From Paenibacillus caui (GTDB taxonomy: Bacteria; Bacillota; Bacilli; Paenibacillales; Paenibacillaceae), in contig NZ_JAIOGQ010000001.1 of assembly GCF_019904135.1 (NCBI RefSeq), forward strand, positions 124,001-188,000: a DNA stretch of 64,000 bases, given 5' to 3'. Position numbers and translations under genes: made by a program. The notes below the pieces were generated by a model. It had not been told where the DNA came from and made no database searches. It worked only from the letters and a program-made list of their open reading frames with translations. Below are positions 37,480 through 46,813 of the stretch, one piece after another; within the stretch, counting starts at the first letter, position 1, and every line of letters begins with the position of its first letter.

Positions 37480-38040
37480 TCAAAAGATAAACATCAGGCC
37501 AAACGCGAACAGGATGGCTCCGCCCATCGTTTCGCCGTAGTCTCCCAGGTTCCGTCTGAACCGGCTGCCGAGCCACAGGCCCATCACCGACATGATTCCC
37601 CCAAACAAGCCGAAGGTCAGCACCGTAAGCAGCAGGTTGCCTTGAAACATGCCCAGCGATACCCCGACTGAAAAAGAATCCACGCTGACGCTCATGGCGA
37701 ACAGCAGCACGCCCAGAAACCGGCGATGATCCACAGGCTTTGGCCCCTCATCCCGGAACGAGGTAATCACCATATGCCCGCCGAGCAGAAGCAACAAGCC
37801 TCCGGACACATACCGGGCAATTTCACCGAGCAGCCTTCCCACATATAAGCCGGTAAACATCCCGAGCAGCGGCATCACGATATGAAAAATCCCGATGAGC
37901 CCGCCGATCCTCGCCATATCAAGCCGCCGCACGCCTTTCATACCGATCCCGACACTGAGAGAAAAGGCATCCATGCCCAGCGCAATGGCCATCACTATAA
38001 TCGTAACAAGCTGCCCAAGCTGGGCAGTAGCATGATGCAT
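37480..38040 (-). CDS. mntP: Manganese efflux pump MntP
   Basis: Start at 38040 behind GGAGGGG at eight bases; the open frame runs on to 38232 across the DUF72 gene's end but that part is not coding. About 186 residues, six membrane helices in two repeats. The paired acidic motifs ALGMDAFSLSVGIGMKG and MSVSVDSFSVGVSLG are diagnostic. It exports Mn2+. No yybP-type manganese riboswitch is visible in the 100-base gap upstream. Confidence 0.93.
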   Translation of the reverse strand: MHHATAQLGQLVTIIVMAIALGMDAFSLSVGIGMKGVRRLDMARIGGLIGIFHIVMPLLGMFTGLYVGRLLGEIARYVSGGLLLLLGGHMVITSFRDEGPKPVDHRRFLGVLLFAMSVSVDSFSVGVSLGMFQGNLLLTVLTFGLFGGIMSVMGLWLGSRFRRNLGDYGETMGGAILFAFGLMFIF

Positions 38041-38143
38041 GATGCACCCCTCCAAGTCTGCAATAGGGTTTGTACCACCATATGCGGACAAGGAGGCAAT
38101 CATGACACGGGGGCAGAAACGGTCCCGCGAGCCACTGCGGCTT

Positions 38144-38995
38144 TTATGAAAAAAGATCAATCTGTTTCGGAGGCAATTCGGCTGGCTTAAACCCAAGCAA
38201 TTCCAACATGCGCTTTCCGTTTGGAGCCGCATCGCCGCCGGAATTGTTGTTGAAGATCATGCAGATGTCCTTGGCTCCTCTTGACTTCAGAAGGTTCAGC
38301 TTGTCTTTCCATTCCAGCAGTTCTTCGTCGCTGTAGCGATACAAGTAGCGAACCTCGCGCCAGTTCGGGGCGCCGCTCTGGGTCCACCCTGCCGTATTGC
38401 GGCCATGAAGACGCACGATCGCAAGCTCGGGATCGGCCGGTTCGAGCACCGTGGGCACCGATCCTTCCCCAGCCTGCGGTTCATCGCACACAATGTGAAT
38501 CCACCCTTCTTCCTTCATAAACGCAAGGGTGCGCTCCTTCAGATCGGGCGCATACCAACTGCGATGGCGAAATTCAAGTGCGACCTTGAGATCCCCCATC
38601 CTCCGCTTGACCGCCTTCAGCTGCCGGACATGATCGGGACAACAGTCGAACCAGGGCGGAAACTGGAACATGACTGCTTTCAGCTTGCCGGAAGACACCA
38701 CAGGCCGGATCGATTTCAGATAGGCATCATACATCTCCCCTGCACTCGCAAAAGGAATTTTCCCGCGGGCATGGCCCGTCATCCCCTGATAAGCTTTAAG
38801 GATGAACGAGAAATGGTCCGGCGTTTGATCGATCCAGCGCTGATACGTCGCCTCTCCGAGAACGGCATAAAATGAACTGTCCACCTCAACACACGGAAAA
38901 TGGCGCGCATACATCATCAGCTTCTGATTCGCCGGCGTCTTCGGAGGATACAGCTCGTCATGGTCTCCCCAGCCGGTGAGTCCGACCGTTATCAT
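38144..38995 (-). CDS. DUF72 family protein
   Basis: 283 residues. DUF72 proteins are TIM-barrel-like and of uncertain biochemical role. Characteristic stretches are GLTGWGDHDELYPP, the conserved EVDSSFYA (typical EVNSTFYR), FQFPPWFDC, ALEFRHRSWY and the C-terminal FNNNSGGDAAPNGKRM. Ribosome site GGGAGGCGAGGC precedes the ATG. It is intact and lies between mntP and ywlC with no visible operon partner of related function. Confidence 0.88.
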   Translation of the reverse strand: MITVGLTGWGDHDELYPPKTPANQKLMMYARHFPCVEVDSSFYAVLGEATYQRWIDQTPDHFSFILKAYQGMTGHARGKIPFASAGEMYDAYLKSIRPVVSSGKLKAVMFQFPPWFDCCPDHVRQLKAVKRRMGDLKVALEFRHRSWYAPDLKERTLAFMKEEGWIHIVCDEPQAGEGSVPTVLEPADPELAIVRLHGRNTAGWTQSGAPNWREVRYLYRYSDEELLEWKDKLNLLKSRGAKDICMIFNNNSGGDAAPNGKRMLELLGFKPAELPPKQIDLFS

Positions 38996-39039
38996 GTCTG
39001 CCTCGCCTCCCTCGGATTCTTACTCGATCCTCTGCGCCG

Positions 39040-40197
39040 TTATACGTAGATTACCTTCTGTCCCGCCGCTTTAAGCAGCCGGTTCATAACGGCTGCTCCC
39101 AGCCCTTCTTCCGGGCAGGCTTCGGACAACATGAAGCCGATGTTCTCTTCGTCGAAGCGGCGCAGCGCGGCGTAAAGCCGCTGCGCCGCTTCGCCCGGGC
39201 GGGCCAGACTGCCGAGCGACTGCACGGCGTCGGCCCGGTACTGCGCCAGGTGCTCGTCGAATGCGAGCACCCCGGTGCGCTCGCCGCGCGCGGCGGCCGC
39301 ATCCAGCTCCGTCTGGATGCGGGCGGCCACCTCCCGCGCGGAGCCCTTGACCACGCACAGCCGCCCTTTCGGGGCGTAGTGCGTGTATTTCATCCCCGGC
39401 GAGCGCGGCTGCGCCGGGGCTTCCGCGGACCCGCCCCGCAGGGCCGGGTCCAGCGACACGCTCGCCGCAACGCCGGCGAGCGCCTCGGCCGTGATCCCGC
39501 CTGGGCGGAGCACGGTCACTTCCCCGCCTGCGCCGCATTCCACCACCGTCGATTCCAGGCCCACACCCGTGGGCCCTCCGTCGACGATGCCGTCAATGGC
39601 GCCGGCGAGGTCCTCGCCCACGTGCTCCGCCAGCGTGGGGCTCGGCCGTCCCGACCGGTTCGCGCTCGGCGCCGCAACCGGGCACCCCGCTGCGGCAATC
39701 AGCCGCAGCGCGATGTCGTGGGCCGGCATGCGCACGGCCACGGTGGACAGCCCCGCCGTCACCCGCGGGCTGACGGCGCCGGGCCGCACGGGCAGCACCA
39801 GCGTGAGCGGCCCGGGCCAGAAGGCCGCCATCAGCTCTCTGGCGGCCGGAGAAACCTCCGTCACCAGCTCGTCCAGCTGGCTTTCGTCCGCAATATGCAC
39901 GATCAGCGGATTATCCGACGGGCGGCCCTTGGCGGCAAAAATTTGCTCCACGGCTTCCGTACTGCGGGCATCCGCGCCAAGACCGTATACCGTTTCCGTC
40001 GGAAACGCCACCGTTCCCCCAGCAGCCAGTACGGCTCCTGCTTCCTCAATGGCCTGCTCGGCCCGCTTCTGCCGCCGGGTTTGCTCTTCCGTTTCGGATT
40101 CCGGACCCTGTTCCTCCATCAAGGCACGGGCATCCCAGAAACGGGTTTTAGCCGGTTTGCTCATTTTATGCTGGTTATGCTCTTGATCGCTCATCAT
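39040..40197 (-). CDS. ywlC: L-threonylcarbamoyladenylate synthase (Sua5 type)
   Basis: About 385 residues. It makes threonylcarbamoyl-AMP for the tRNA t6A37 modification. The YrdC domain (about 55-245) has GGTVAFPTETVYGLGADA, KGRPSDNPLIVHI and SANRSGRPSPT; the linker SPGMKYTHYAPKG and the C-terminal Sua5 domain follow, so this is the two-domain form. The first 40 residues are a charged extension not needed for the fold; the ATG at 40197 is my choice, but neither it nor the ATG at 40236 has a good ribosome site. DNA of 39080-39830 is strikingly GC-rich. Confidence 0.92.
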   Translation of the reverse strand: MMSDQEHNQHKMSKPAKTRFWDARALMEEQGPESETEEQTRRQKRAEQAIEEAGAVLAAGGTVAFPTETVYGLGADARSTEAVEQIFAAKGRPSDNPLIVHIADESQLDELVTEVSPAARELMAAFWPGPLTLVLPVRPGAVSPRVTAGLSTVAVRMPAHDIALRLIAAAGCPVAAPSANRSGRPSPTLAEHVGEDLAGAIDGIVDGGPTGVGLESTVVECGAGGEVTVLRPGGITAEALAGVAASVSLDPALRGGSAEAPAQPRSPGMKYTHYAPKGRLCVVKGSAREVAARIQTELDAAAARGERTGVLAFDEHLAQYRADAVQSLGSLARPGEAAQRLYAALRRFDEENIGFMLSEACPEEGLGAAVMNRLLKAAGQKVIYV

Positions 40198-40367
40198 CTT
40201 CAGCCCATTCTTTCTATATTTAATTTGGTTTAACATTTACTTTATAAATCATTTATATTGTAGTCCTAAACCCGAATCCCGTAAAATGCTGCGGAAGAAG
40301 CCCTTCGTTCGAAACGCCAAAAAAGGCTAATTCAGCAAAGCGCCGGGCAGCCTTCCCCTCTTTTCGT

Positions 40368-41060
40368 TCAACTAAACAACCCCGTAAGCCAGTTCCAAAA
40401 ACCGAGGAGCACGTCCCACAGGAAAAAACGAACCTCCGGGGCCTTCCCCTGCGCAGCGCCATCTTTCCCATTTCCCGCGGCCGCTGGAGCCTTGTCTCCA
40501 TTGTCGCCCTTGGCCAGCGCCTCGCCGCTTCCTCCATCGATGAAGCAGAGCGGCGGAAACAGCACGCACCACCAGTTCTTCCCCTGTCCCGAACCGAGCG
40601 TAACGCGCAGCGCTTCATAGTTGCCGGCCGGGTAAACCTCGCCGCCGTACATTTTGGCCGGAAACGGGACTACGCCGAGCTCAACCTTATAGCCGTAGCT
40701 TTCCCCGTTCTCCTTCAAGGTTTTAGCCACCTGCTCCTCGATTTGCGGCAGATGCTCCCGGATGACGGCGCGGGCCTGCTCCAGACTTTGCGGATTATCC
40801 AGCGTCTTGACCCAGCTGTTCATCTGCTCGACAACCGCATCGCGAACTTTCCGCTTGACCAGCTGATCCGCCGGCTTATCCGAATCGGCCAAAATGCGAA
40901 GCCGGATCGACTCCTGGGGAATGGCCGTCTGCACCGCAGCGGCATCCGTCTTCTGATTCTCCCAGGACATCAGCAGAATCATCAAGCTGAACAGCAGGAG
41001 CGCTGCCGCCCTCACCACATTTCCTTTGCCGCCGTTTCCATGCTTTCGGTGGTTCCCCAT
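40368..41060 (-). CDS. spoIIR: Stage II sporulation protein R
   Basis: 230 residues. SpoIIR is secreted from the forespore and triggers SpoIIGA processing of pro-sigma-E. It has an N-terminal signal/anchor (about 17-34, AAALLLFSLMILLMSW), the conserved IPQESIRLRILADSDKPADQ and the domain LGVVPFPAKMYGGEVYPAG with WWCVLFPPLCFID. The last 60 residues (Ala/Gly/Lys-rich linker, then hydrophobic DVLLGFWNWLTGLF) are an extension of the usual C-terminus. A sigma-F promoter match lies upstream, and prfA/prmC lie nearby as in B. subtilis. Confidence 0.93.
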   Translation of the reverse strand: MGNHRKHGNGGKGNVVRAAALLLFSLMILLMSWENQKTDAAAVQTAIPQESIRLRILADSDKPADQLVKRKVRDAVVEQMNSWVKTLDNPQSLEQARAVIREHLPQIEEQVAKTLKENGESYGYKVELGVVPFPAKMYGGEVYPAGNYEALRVTLGSGQGKNWWCVLFPPLCFIDGGSGEALAKGDNGDKAPAAAGNGKDGAAQGKAPEVRFFLWDVLLGFWNWLTGLFS

Positions 41061-41101
41061 AGAATCGTCCTCCTCGCTGAATCTGTCGTTTCTCTATCAG
41101 C

Positions 41102-41131
41102 CAGTATGTCCGGACTCTCTATTCTATAAAC
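41102..41131 (-). promoter_or_regulatory. Sigma-F type promoter of spoIIR
   Basis: Minus strand GTTTA (41127-41131), 15-base spacer, GGACATACTG (41102-41111). The -10 box matches GGNNANAHTR fully; the -35 has one mismatch to GYATA. It is about 40 bases before the start codon. Confidence 0.65.
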
Positions 41132-41172
41132 CTATAATCTAGTAAAATTATATATAGCAAATTTGGAAACAA

Positions 41173-41202
41173 AAAAAAGAGACACTGCTAACGATGTCTC
41201 AC
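41173..41202 (-). terminator. Terminator after the small membrane protein gene
   Basis: GAGACATCG...TGTCTC stem with TTTTTTTT on the minus strand, about 20 bases after the stop at 41225. Confidence 0.85.
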
Positions 41203-41224
41203 CTGAATTCTTATTTATTGGATT

Positions 41225-41488
41225 TTATTCAACAATCAATGCAACCCAAACAAACAAAATATAAATTAAAATCATAAATATAATCACACAAAGAGGAATA
41301 AGCCAAATAAGATGTGTTCTAAATGGTCTTGTTGCTACACTAAACTTTTCTTTAATGGGTAGTATTTCGAAGCTTGCTTTTTCGATTGCTTTTCTTACCT
41401 TCAATTCATTAACATCCTGAAATTTCCCCCATAATTGGTCGTATTTCTCCCTAATTTCCTGAATATTGGGGCTATCCTTTAATAACAC
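41225..41488 (-). CDS. Hypothetical small membrane protein
   Basis: About 87 residues from a GTG at 41488, which has GGAGG eight bases upstream; the ATG at 41503 overlaps that site. Residues 1-45 are charged and helical; two close hydrophobic segments (about 58-85, HLIWLIPLCVIIFMILIYIL) form one long or two short membrane helices at the C-terminus. The gene and its 200-base upstream gap are much richer in AT than the flanking spoIIR and rodA-like genes, suggesting recent acquisition. I do not recognise a family. Confidence 0.65.
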   Translation of the reverse strand: MLLKDSPNIQEIREKYDQLWGKFQDVNELKVRKAIEKASFEILPIKEKFSVATRPFRTHLIWLIPLCVIIFMILIYILFVWVALIVE

Positions 41489-41710
41489 CAGTTTAACCTC
41501 CATTTTGTGTTAATTAGATTTTCATAAATACAATAATAGAGAGATTACATTAATAAAATACAACAAATTACCTATACTGTAAATAAATAACATAACTCCA
41601 GTTAAACATAATAAAAAGCACCACTTAATAAGGGGACTACGCGACAAGCAACAGGATTCAGGTTTTATTCTGTTCCTTACACTGTAAAGGATTTAAAATT
41701 CCGTTATTCC

Positions 41711-41756
41711 AAAAAAACGCCTTCATTCCCGGCACAGGCGGCTCGAAATGAAGGCG
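41711..41756 (-). terminator. Terminator of the rodA-like gene
   Basis: CGCCTTCATT and AATGAAGGCG pair around an 18-base loop, followed by TTTTTTT on the minus strand, 30 bases after the stop at 41786. Confidence 0.9.
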
Positions 41757-41785
41757 ATCTAATGCTTGCAGCGTATAAGGTTTCC

Positions 41786-42967
41786 TCAAGCCGAAGCTCC
41801 TGGCTGCATGAGGGTCCCTGTGTCTTTGTCCCTGCCATGCAGCCGTACGCTCATGGCCAGACCGAGGCTGGCCATATTGATCAGCAGCGACGTGCCGCCA
41901 TAGCTGATAAAAGGCAGGGTGATCCCGGTCAGCGGCATAATGCCGATGAACATGCCGATATTTTCAAAAATCTGATAGAGCAGCATCGCTATGATCCCCA
42001 CGATCAGGTAAGGTCCGCCTCGCTCCCTGGCCTCCAGCGAGATCAGAATCATCCGGTGGATCAGAATGAAATATAAGAGCAGCAGCACCGAGCAGCCGAT
42101 AAACCCGAATTCTTCGGCAACCACTACAAAAATGGAGTCCGAATACGTATAGGGGACCCGGTTGCTCTGAACAAAGTCCCCCTTCATGTAGCCCTTCCCG
42201 AACATGCCGCCCGAGGCGATGGCAATTTTCGCATTCCGGGTATGGTAAGCCGCATTCTTGTCCGCTTCTTCAGGCATCAGCCACGGGTCGATCCGGTTCA
42301 GCCAGTGTTCCTTACTCGTATTCTTCAATGCCGCCTCAATTTGATCATGGAAGGAGATGTATGATTTAATCCCGACGATTACAGAGACCGCGAATATGAT
42401 CAGGATAATCAGGGTATGCGAATATTTCAGATTGCCGATCCACAGAAGGCCAAGCAGGATCACCAGGTAGCTGAGACCGTTTCCGATGTCGTTCTGCTTA
42501 AGAACAAGCCCCAGCGGAACCATCGTGATCAAGAAAAGCGGCACAACATTTTTCCAGAAAGAAAGCTTGGATTTGGATTTCTTCACCAAAAGCGCGGTCA
42601 GGGTGATGATAAGCACCAGCTTAAACAGCTCGGCCGGCTGCAGGCTGAGACCGACGTTTGGAATTGTTATCCACCCCTGAGCGCCATTGACGCTTCCCCC
42701 TATAAAAATAACCAGGATCAGAAGGAACAGGCCAACGCCAAGAATGTACAGATAATACTTGATAAAGAACCGGTAATCCACGAGCGCTACTCCAAAAAAA
42801 GCTATGAAGCCCAGAATATAGAAAAAGACCATTTTTTTATCCGAGCCTTTGTAGTCGCTCCAGGCGGCAGTTCCGCTGTGAACGAGAATTATGCTGAGCG
42901 CCATAAAGATCACGAGAATGACGACAATCGTCCAGTCCATTTTTTTCAGCTTGTTGATCATGTACAC
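41786..42967 (-). CDS. rodA: FtsW/RodA/SpoVE-family glycosyltransferase
   Basis: 393 residues, about ten membrane helices. SEDS proteins polymerise peptidoglycan from lipid II with a partner class B PBP. Signature parts are GAQGWITIPNVGLSLQPAELFKL, the conserved Asp in LKQNDIGNGLSYL, the large external loop with HWLNRIDPWL and GKGYMKGDFVQ, and PLTGITLPFISYGGTS at the end. The closest match by pattern is RodA (elongation) rather than FtsW or SpoVE, but this cannot be settled from motifs. GGGGGGATCC precedes the GTG/ATG start pair. Confidence 0.88.
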   Translation of the reverse strand: MYMINKLKKMDWTIVVILVIFMALSIILVHSGTAAWSDYKGSDKKMVFFYILGFIAFFGVALVDYRFFIKYYLYILGVGLFLLILVIFIGGSVNGAQGWITIPNVGLSLQPAELFKLVLIITLTALLVKKSKSKLSFWKNVVPLFLITMVPLGLVLKQNDIGNGLSYLVILLGLLWIGNLKYSHTLIILIIFAVSVIVGIKSYISFHDQIEAALKNTSKEHWLNRIDPWLMPEEADKNAAYHTRNAKIAIASGGMFGKGYMKGDFVQSNRVPYTYSDSIFVVVAEEFGFIGCSVLLLLYFILIHRMILISLEARERGGPYLIVGIIAMLLYQIFENIGMFIGIMPLTGITLPFISYGGTSLLINMASLGLAMSVRLHGRDKDTGTLMQPGASA

Positions 42968-43162
42968 GGATCCCCCCAGAGTCCATTTAGCCCGAACTCT
43001 GTCTTTCGCAAAGTTCTTGTAACGGTTGACGGATACAGATGATTTGAGTAATAAAATGATGGAATACCTCTATGGTACACCATCCATCCGGCCGAGAACA
43101 AATTTCCGCGGGGTGCCCGAAATCCGGCGTTCTGACGTATGGCATCCGGATGCGGCAGACGA

Positions 43163-44044
43163 TCAGAATATACCGATGACATGCCTCTCGATGCCCGCAT
43201 AGTCCTTCACCACTTCGATCCGGCTCCAGGCGCCTGCTTCCCTCAGCATTTCCGCCACCTCGCCGGCCTGCCCTATGCCGAGTTCGAAACCGATTAAGGC
43301 TGGCGGAGCCGCAAGCAGCGGCAATTGGCGCATCATGATGCGGTAGGGCTCAAGCCCATCAGGGCCGCCGTCAAGCGCGGAGCGGGGTTCGAAGTCCCTG
43401 ACCTCGGTCTGCAGCCCCTCAATCACCTCCGCCGGAATATAAGGCGGATTCGAAACGATAATATCGGGAGCAAGCCCGGCAAAAGGTTCCAGCAGGTTGC
43501 CTTCGCGAAACGATATCTCAAGCCTCAGCTTTGAAGCGTTGCCCTTGGCGACTTCAAGCGCAGCCGGGGAAATGTCGCTCGCCATGACGTTCCAGCCTGG
43601 ACGCAAAAATTTCAGCGCTCCGGCTATCGCCCCGCTGCCTGTGCCGATATCTGCGGCCAGCAGCCGTCCTTCCGGCCACAGCCGCTGTCCCAACTCGGCG
43701 ATCCGTTCCACCAGCAGTTCGGTCTCGGGCCTCGGGATCAGCACAGACGGATTGACCGTAAAAGGGAGGCCGTAAAATTCCTGCTCCCCGATAATATATT
43801 GGGCCGGCTCCCCCTTGGCCTTGCGGGAAATAACCTCCTCCCACTCATCGATCCGGCCTGCCGGAAAGAGATCCCGCCCGGCAGCCAGCAGGAGAGCCGG
43901 AGATAATCCGAGCACATGTCCAAGGAGAAGGCGCGCATTGGGTTCCGGCTCCGCCACATTCGCCGCCGCCAAAAAAGAAGAAGCCTCTTCAAGGGCTTCC
44001 TTTACATTCATCGCTGCGGACATGACATAGGTGTCTCTGTTCAA
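43163..44044 (-). CDS. prmC: Peptide chain release factor N5-glutamine methyltransferase
   Basis: 293 residues. PrmC methylates the Gln of the GGQ motif in release factors. The N-terminal helical domain (about 10-75) binds the factor; the SAM domain has LAADIGTGSGAIAGAL and the catalytic IIVSNPPYIPAEV. The start is five bases after the prfA stop, so the enzyme and its substrate are co-translated. The conserved order is prfA-prmC. Confidence 0.95.
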   Translation of the reverse strand: MNRDTYVMSAAMNVKEALEEASSFLAAANVAEPEPNARLLLGHVLGLSPALLLAAGRDLFPAGRIDEWEEVISRKAKGEPAQYIIGEQEFYGLPFTVNPSVLIPRPETELLVERIAELGQRLWPEGRLLAADIGTGSGAIAGALKFLRPGWNVMASDISPAALEVAKGNASKLRLEISFREGNLLEPFAGLAPDIIVSNPPYIPAEVIEGLQTEVRDFEPRSALDGGPDGLEPYRIMMRQLPLLAAPPALIGFELGIGQAGEVAEMLREAGAWSRIEVVKDYAGIERHVIGIF

Positions 44045-44048
44045 AGCT

Positions 44049-45116
44049 TTATTCTCCTTTTTCCAGCAGTTCGGACTGCTCGGCTATGGTCAGCGCCGAT
44101 AGGATCTCTTCGATCTCGCCGTTCATCACCTGGTCCAGCTTGTGGAGAGTAAGGCCGATCCGGTGATCGGTCACACGGCTTTGCGGGTAATTGTAGGTCC
44201 GGATCCGTTCACTGCGGTCCCCGGTGCCTACTTTGCTCTTGCGCTCGCCGGCGTATTTCGCCTCTTCCTCCTGGCGCATCATGTCAAAAATGCGGGCCCG
44301 AAGCACCTGAAGCGCTTTTTCCTTATTGGAGTTCTGAGATTTGCCGTCCTGGCACGTCGCCACAATACCTGTTGGAATGTGCGTGACCCGAACAGCGGAT
44401 TTCGTCGTATTGACGGATTGTCCGCCCGCCCCGCTGGAACAGAACGTATCCACGCGGATATCCTTGTCAAGGATCTCGATATCCACATCTTCCGCTTCCG
44501 GCATCACCGCAACCGTCGAAGTCGAAGTATGAATCCGGCCGCCCGACTCTGTCGCCGGAATCCGCTGAACCCGGTGCGCGCCGCTCTCGTATTTCATTTT
44601 GCTGTATGCGCCGCGTCCATTGATCATAAAGATGACCTCTTTGAAGCCGCCAAGGTCGCTTTCATTGACATCCATCAGCTCTACGCGCCAGCCCTGCGTA
44701 TCCGCGTAACGCGTATACATCCGGTACAGATCCGCTGCGAACAGGGCTGCTTCATCGCCGCCGGCCGCGCCGCGAATTTCCACAATCACGTTTTTGTCGT
44801 CGTTAGGGTCCTTCGGCAGCAGCAGAATCCGAATGTTCTCTTCCAGTTCCTGCTTGCGCTGCGTCAGACTGTCGATCTCGCCTTTAACCATTTCCTTCAT
44901 TTCATCATCAAGCTTCTCTGCCTGCATTTCCTTGGCAGCTTCGAGCTCTTCCACAACTTGTTTATATTCGTTATAAGCCTCGTATGTCGGCTGCAAATCC
45001 GATTGTTCTTTGGAATAATCCCGCAGTTTCTTCGGGTCGCTCGCCACATCGGGGTCGCAGAGCAGCTCGCTCAGCTTCTCATAGCGGTCAATCAGGGCTT
45101 CAAGTTTATCCAACAA
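44049..45116 (-). CDS. prfA: Peptide chain release factor 1
   Basis: 355 residues. It terminates translation at UAA and UAG. The PxT codon-recognition motif is in [15 protein letters not shown], and the catalytic GGQ is in [16 protein letters not shown]. Length and domain order are normal. The 317-base gap upstream (45117-45433), a divergent promoter region facing the SLH gene, shows no further gene. Confidence 0.97.
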   Translation of the reverse strand: MLDKLEALIDRYEKLSELLCDPDVASDPKKLRDYSKEQSDLQPTYEAYNEYKQVVEELEAAKEMQAEKLDDEMKEMVKGEIDSLTQRKQELEENIRILLLPKDPNDDKNVIVEIRGAAGGDEAALFAADLYRMYTRYADTQGWRVELMDVNESDLGGFKEVIFMINGRGAYSKMKYESGAHRVQRIPATESGGRIHTSTSTVAVMPEAEDVDIEILDKDIRVDTFCSSGAGGQSVNTTKSAVRVTHIPTGIVATCQDGKSQNSNKEKALQVLRARIFDMMRQEEEAKYAGERKSKVGTGDRSERIRTYNYPQSRVTDHRIGLTLHKLDQVMNGEIEEILSALTIAEQSELLEKGE

Positions 45117-45433
45117 GGCAAGTCACCTCTCTTGTATCAGGTTTCATTTTACAATCCATGTATATTCAGTTCATTGATTTGAATGGTAAACGACTTTTTA
45201 TTATAGCATGATATGAAAAATTTGAACAGTCCTACTTCTAGTGAACTGAAGTCAAAAAGGGGGGTTGAAAAAGCGCGAGATCACGGAGTTCCCAGCCAAT
45301 CGGAAGCCCGTTTGCTCCAATAAATGTCCCTATCATTCGCGGCTTCCCGTTAGGCAGATATTACCGTTAGCGCCACACCCATACATTTGCTATTCTGGTT
45401 AACGACAATTTAACATTCGGGAGGACACCCAAG

Positions 45434-46492
45434 ATGAGACAAAACGTTTACCGGGCTATATGCTGCCTGCTGCTTCTGCCTTTATTCCTTTTATTCACCC
45501 CGCCCATCTCACCTGCCCAAGCGGCCGAAGCCGACCCGCTGGACAAGTACTATCCATCCGACATTGAGGACCACTGGGCTTACGATGAGCTTGATAATTT
45601 TATGAATGCGGATCTGCTGAAGGGTTACGCGGATTCGGGCGGCAATATTACCGTTAAACCGAATCGCGAAATCAGCCGTGCTGAATTCGTTGCCATTCTG
45701 GTGAATGCCGCGGGACTTGCCAGCGAACAACCCGGCAAAAATTTTACCGACGTACATACGGGCAAATGGTACGCCGAGCCCGTCCGGATCGCAAGCTCGC
45801 TCGGAATTGTCAGCGGAATTTCAGACACCGAGTTCGGTCCGGACCGGCCGATCTCCCGGGGAGAAATTGCGGTTATGGTCGTCAATGCCTTTTCATCGTC
45901 CGTTGACTTCAGCGGACAAAGCCTGAACTTTTCCGATGTCCCGGACTACTATGCCAAGCTGTCCATCCAGAAGGCCAGCGCAGCGGGAATCGTCAATGGA
46001 ATGGCATCCGGGCAATTCAAACCCTTTGACCGCGCCACCCGGGCACAGTCGGTCGTCATGCTGCAGCGCGCGCTTATGCTTCAGCAGCAGAACATCCCTG
46101 ACGCACAAGCTCTGATTGATATTGCCGCTGCCGCAAACAATGAACAGATGCAGCTTCTGAAAGACAAGAAATACAGCGAACTCGAAGCAAGCTATCTGAA
46201 GTACTGCACCGGTTATCAGCTAGCTTACAATCTTTCTTCCCTCAGGGAGTTTCAAGAAATGATTGCCGGCGGTGCAGTGGCCGAATATGAGCTCGTAACC
46301 GCTCCAACCTTTACAGTCATCGAGCAATCCGATCGCTTCGCGGTTCTGGAAAGCACGGGCGGGGAAATCAAAATCAAATCTAGCAACGGCTCCTCCACTT
46401 ACGAAGATACCGTCAAAACAGACGGGCTCTACAAAATGAAAAAGATGCCAGATAACAACTGGAAAATTTACGCTTACCTGCCGTATGAATAA
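45434..46492 (+). CDS. SLH-domain cell-surface protein
   Basis: 352 residues. A signal peptide (about 1-30, cleavage near AQAAEA) leads to three SLH domains (about 35-215) with core motifs ISRAEF, ISRGEI and ATRAQS. The C-terminal part (about 220-352) is a small alpha/beta domain starting with a helix (AAANNEQMQLLKDKKYSE) and ending KMKKMPDNNWKIYAYLPYE, resembling NTF2-like/DUF4878-type folds by pattern only. GGGAGGACACCCAAG precedes the ATG, and a strong terminator follows. It should bind the same pyruvylated polymer as the S-layer. Confidence 0.88.
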   Translation: MRQNVYRAICCLLLLPLFLLFTPPISPAQAAEADPLDKYYPSDIEDHWAYDELDNFMNADLLKGYADSGGNITVKPNREISRAEFVAILVNAAGLASEQPGKNFTDVHTGKWYAEPVRIASSLGIVSGISDTEFGPDRPISRGEIAVMVVNAFSSSVDFSGQSLNFSDVPDYYAKLSIQKASAAGIVNGMASGQFKPFDRATRAQSVVMLQRALMLQQQNIPDAQALIDIAAAANNEQMQLLKDKKYSELEASYLKYCTGYQLAYNLSSLREFQEMIAGGAVAEYELVTAPTFTVIEQSDRFAVLESTGGEIKIKSSNGSSTYEDTVKTDGLYKMKKMPDNNWKIYAYLPYE

Positions 46493-46520
46493 ATAGTTCA
46501 TTGATGGCCCAATAATGGCT

Positions 46521-46565
46521 AAAAAGGTCTCGCCCCAAATTACCAAATTAGGGGGAGGCCTTTTT
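46521..46565 (+). terminator. Terminator of the SLH gene
   Basis: AAAAAGGTCTCGCCCC and GGGGGAGGCCTTTTT pair around AAATTACCAAATTA; U-run on the plus strand. Confidence 0.9.
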
Positions 46566-46705
46566 CTTCCCGCTCTGAAGTTCTACATAGCGAATAAGCA
46601 GTTTGTCCAGTACTCAGGGCTGCTTAATCCCGTATTGATTTGTCGCTCAGCATAAAAAATATAGAGCTACTGAGGCGTAACTCTCATCACTCTTTCCAAT
46701 ATATG

Positions 46706-46734
46706 TTGAAAACAAAAGATTGGTATATTATATT
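46706..46734 (+). promoter_or_regulatory. Putative promoter of the toxin gene
   Basis: TTGAAA (46706-46711), 17-base spacer, TATATT (46729-46734), followed by a leader of about 70 bases. The 46493-46813 gap otherwise holds only the SLH-gene terminator and AT-rich DNA. Confidence 0.55.
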
Positions 46735-46813
46735 TAAGTAGGGATTTATACCTTTTTTTTCAAATGAAGGAGGGAAGCGGTTTTATCTTAAAGACTATTT
46801 TAGGGGGAGAAGT

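Noticed and set aside
38041-38232. N-terminal extension of mntP
   Set aside because: The ATG at 38040 has an ideal ribosome site and the canonical membrane start; the extension overlaps the end of the DUF72 gene.
39250-40233. Long plus-strand frames opposite ywlC
   Set aside because: Caused by the extreme GC content of the ywlC region; no ribosome site and no family.
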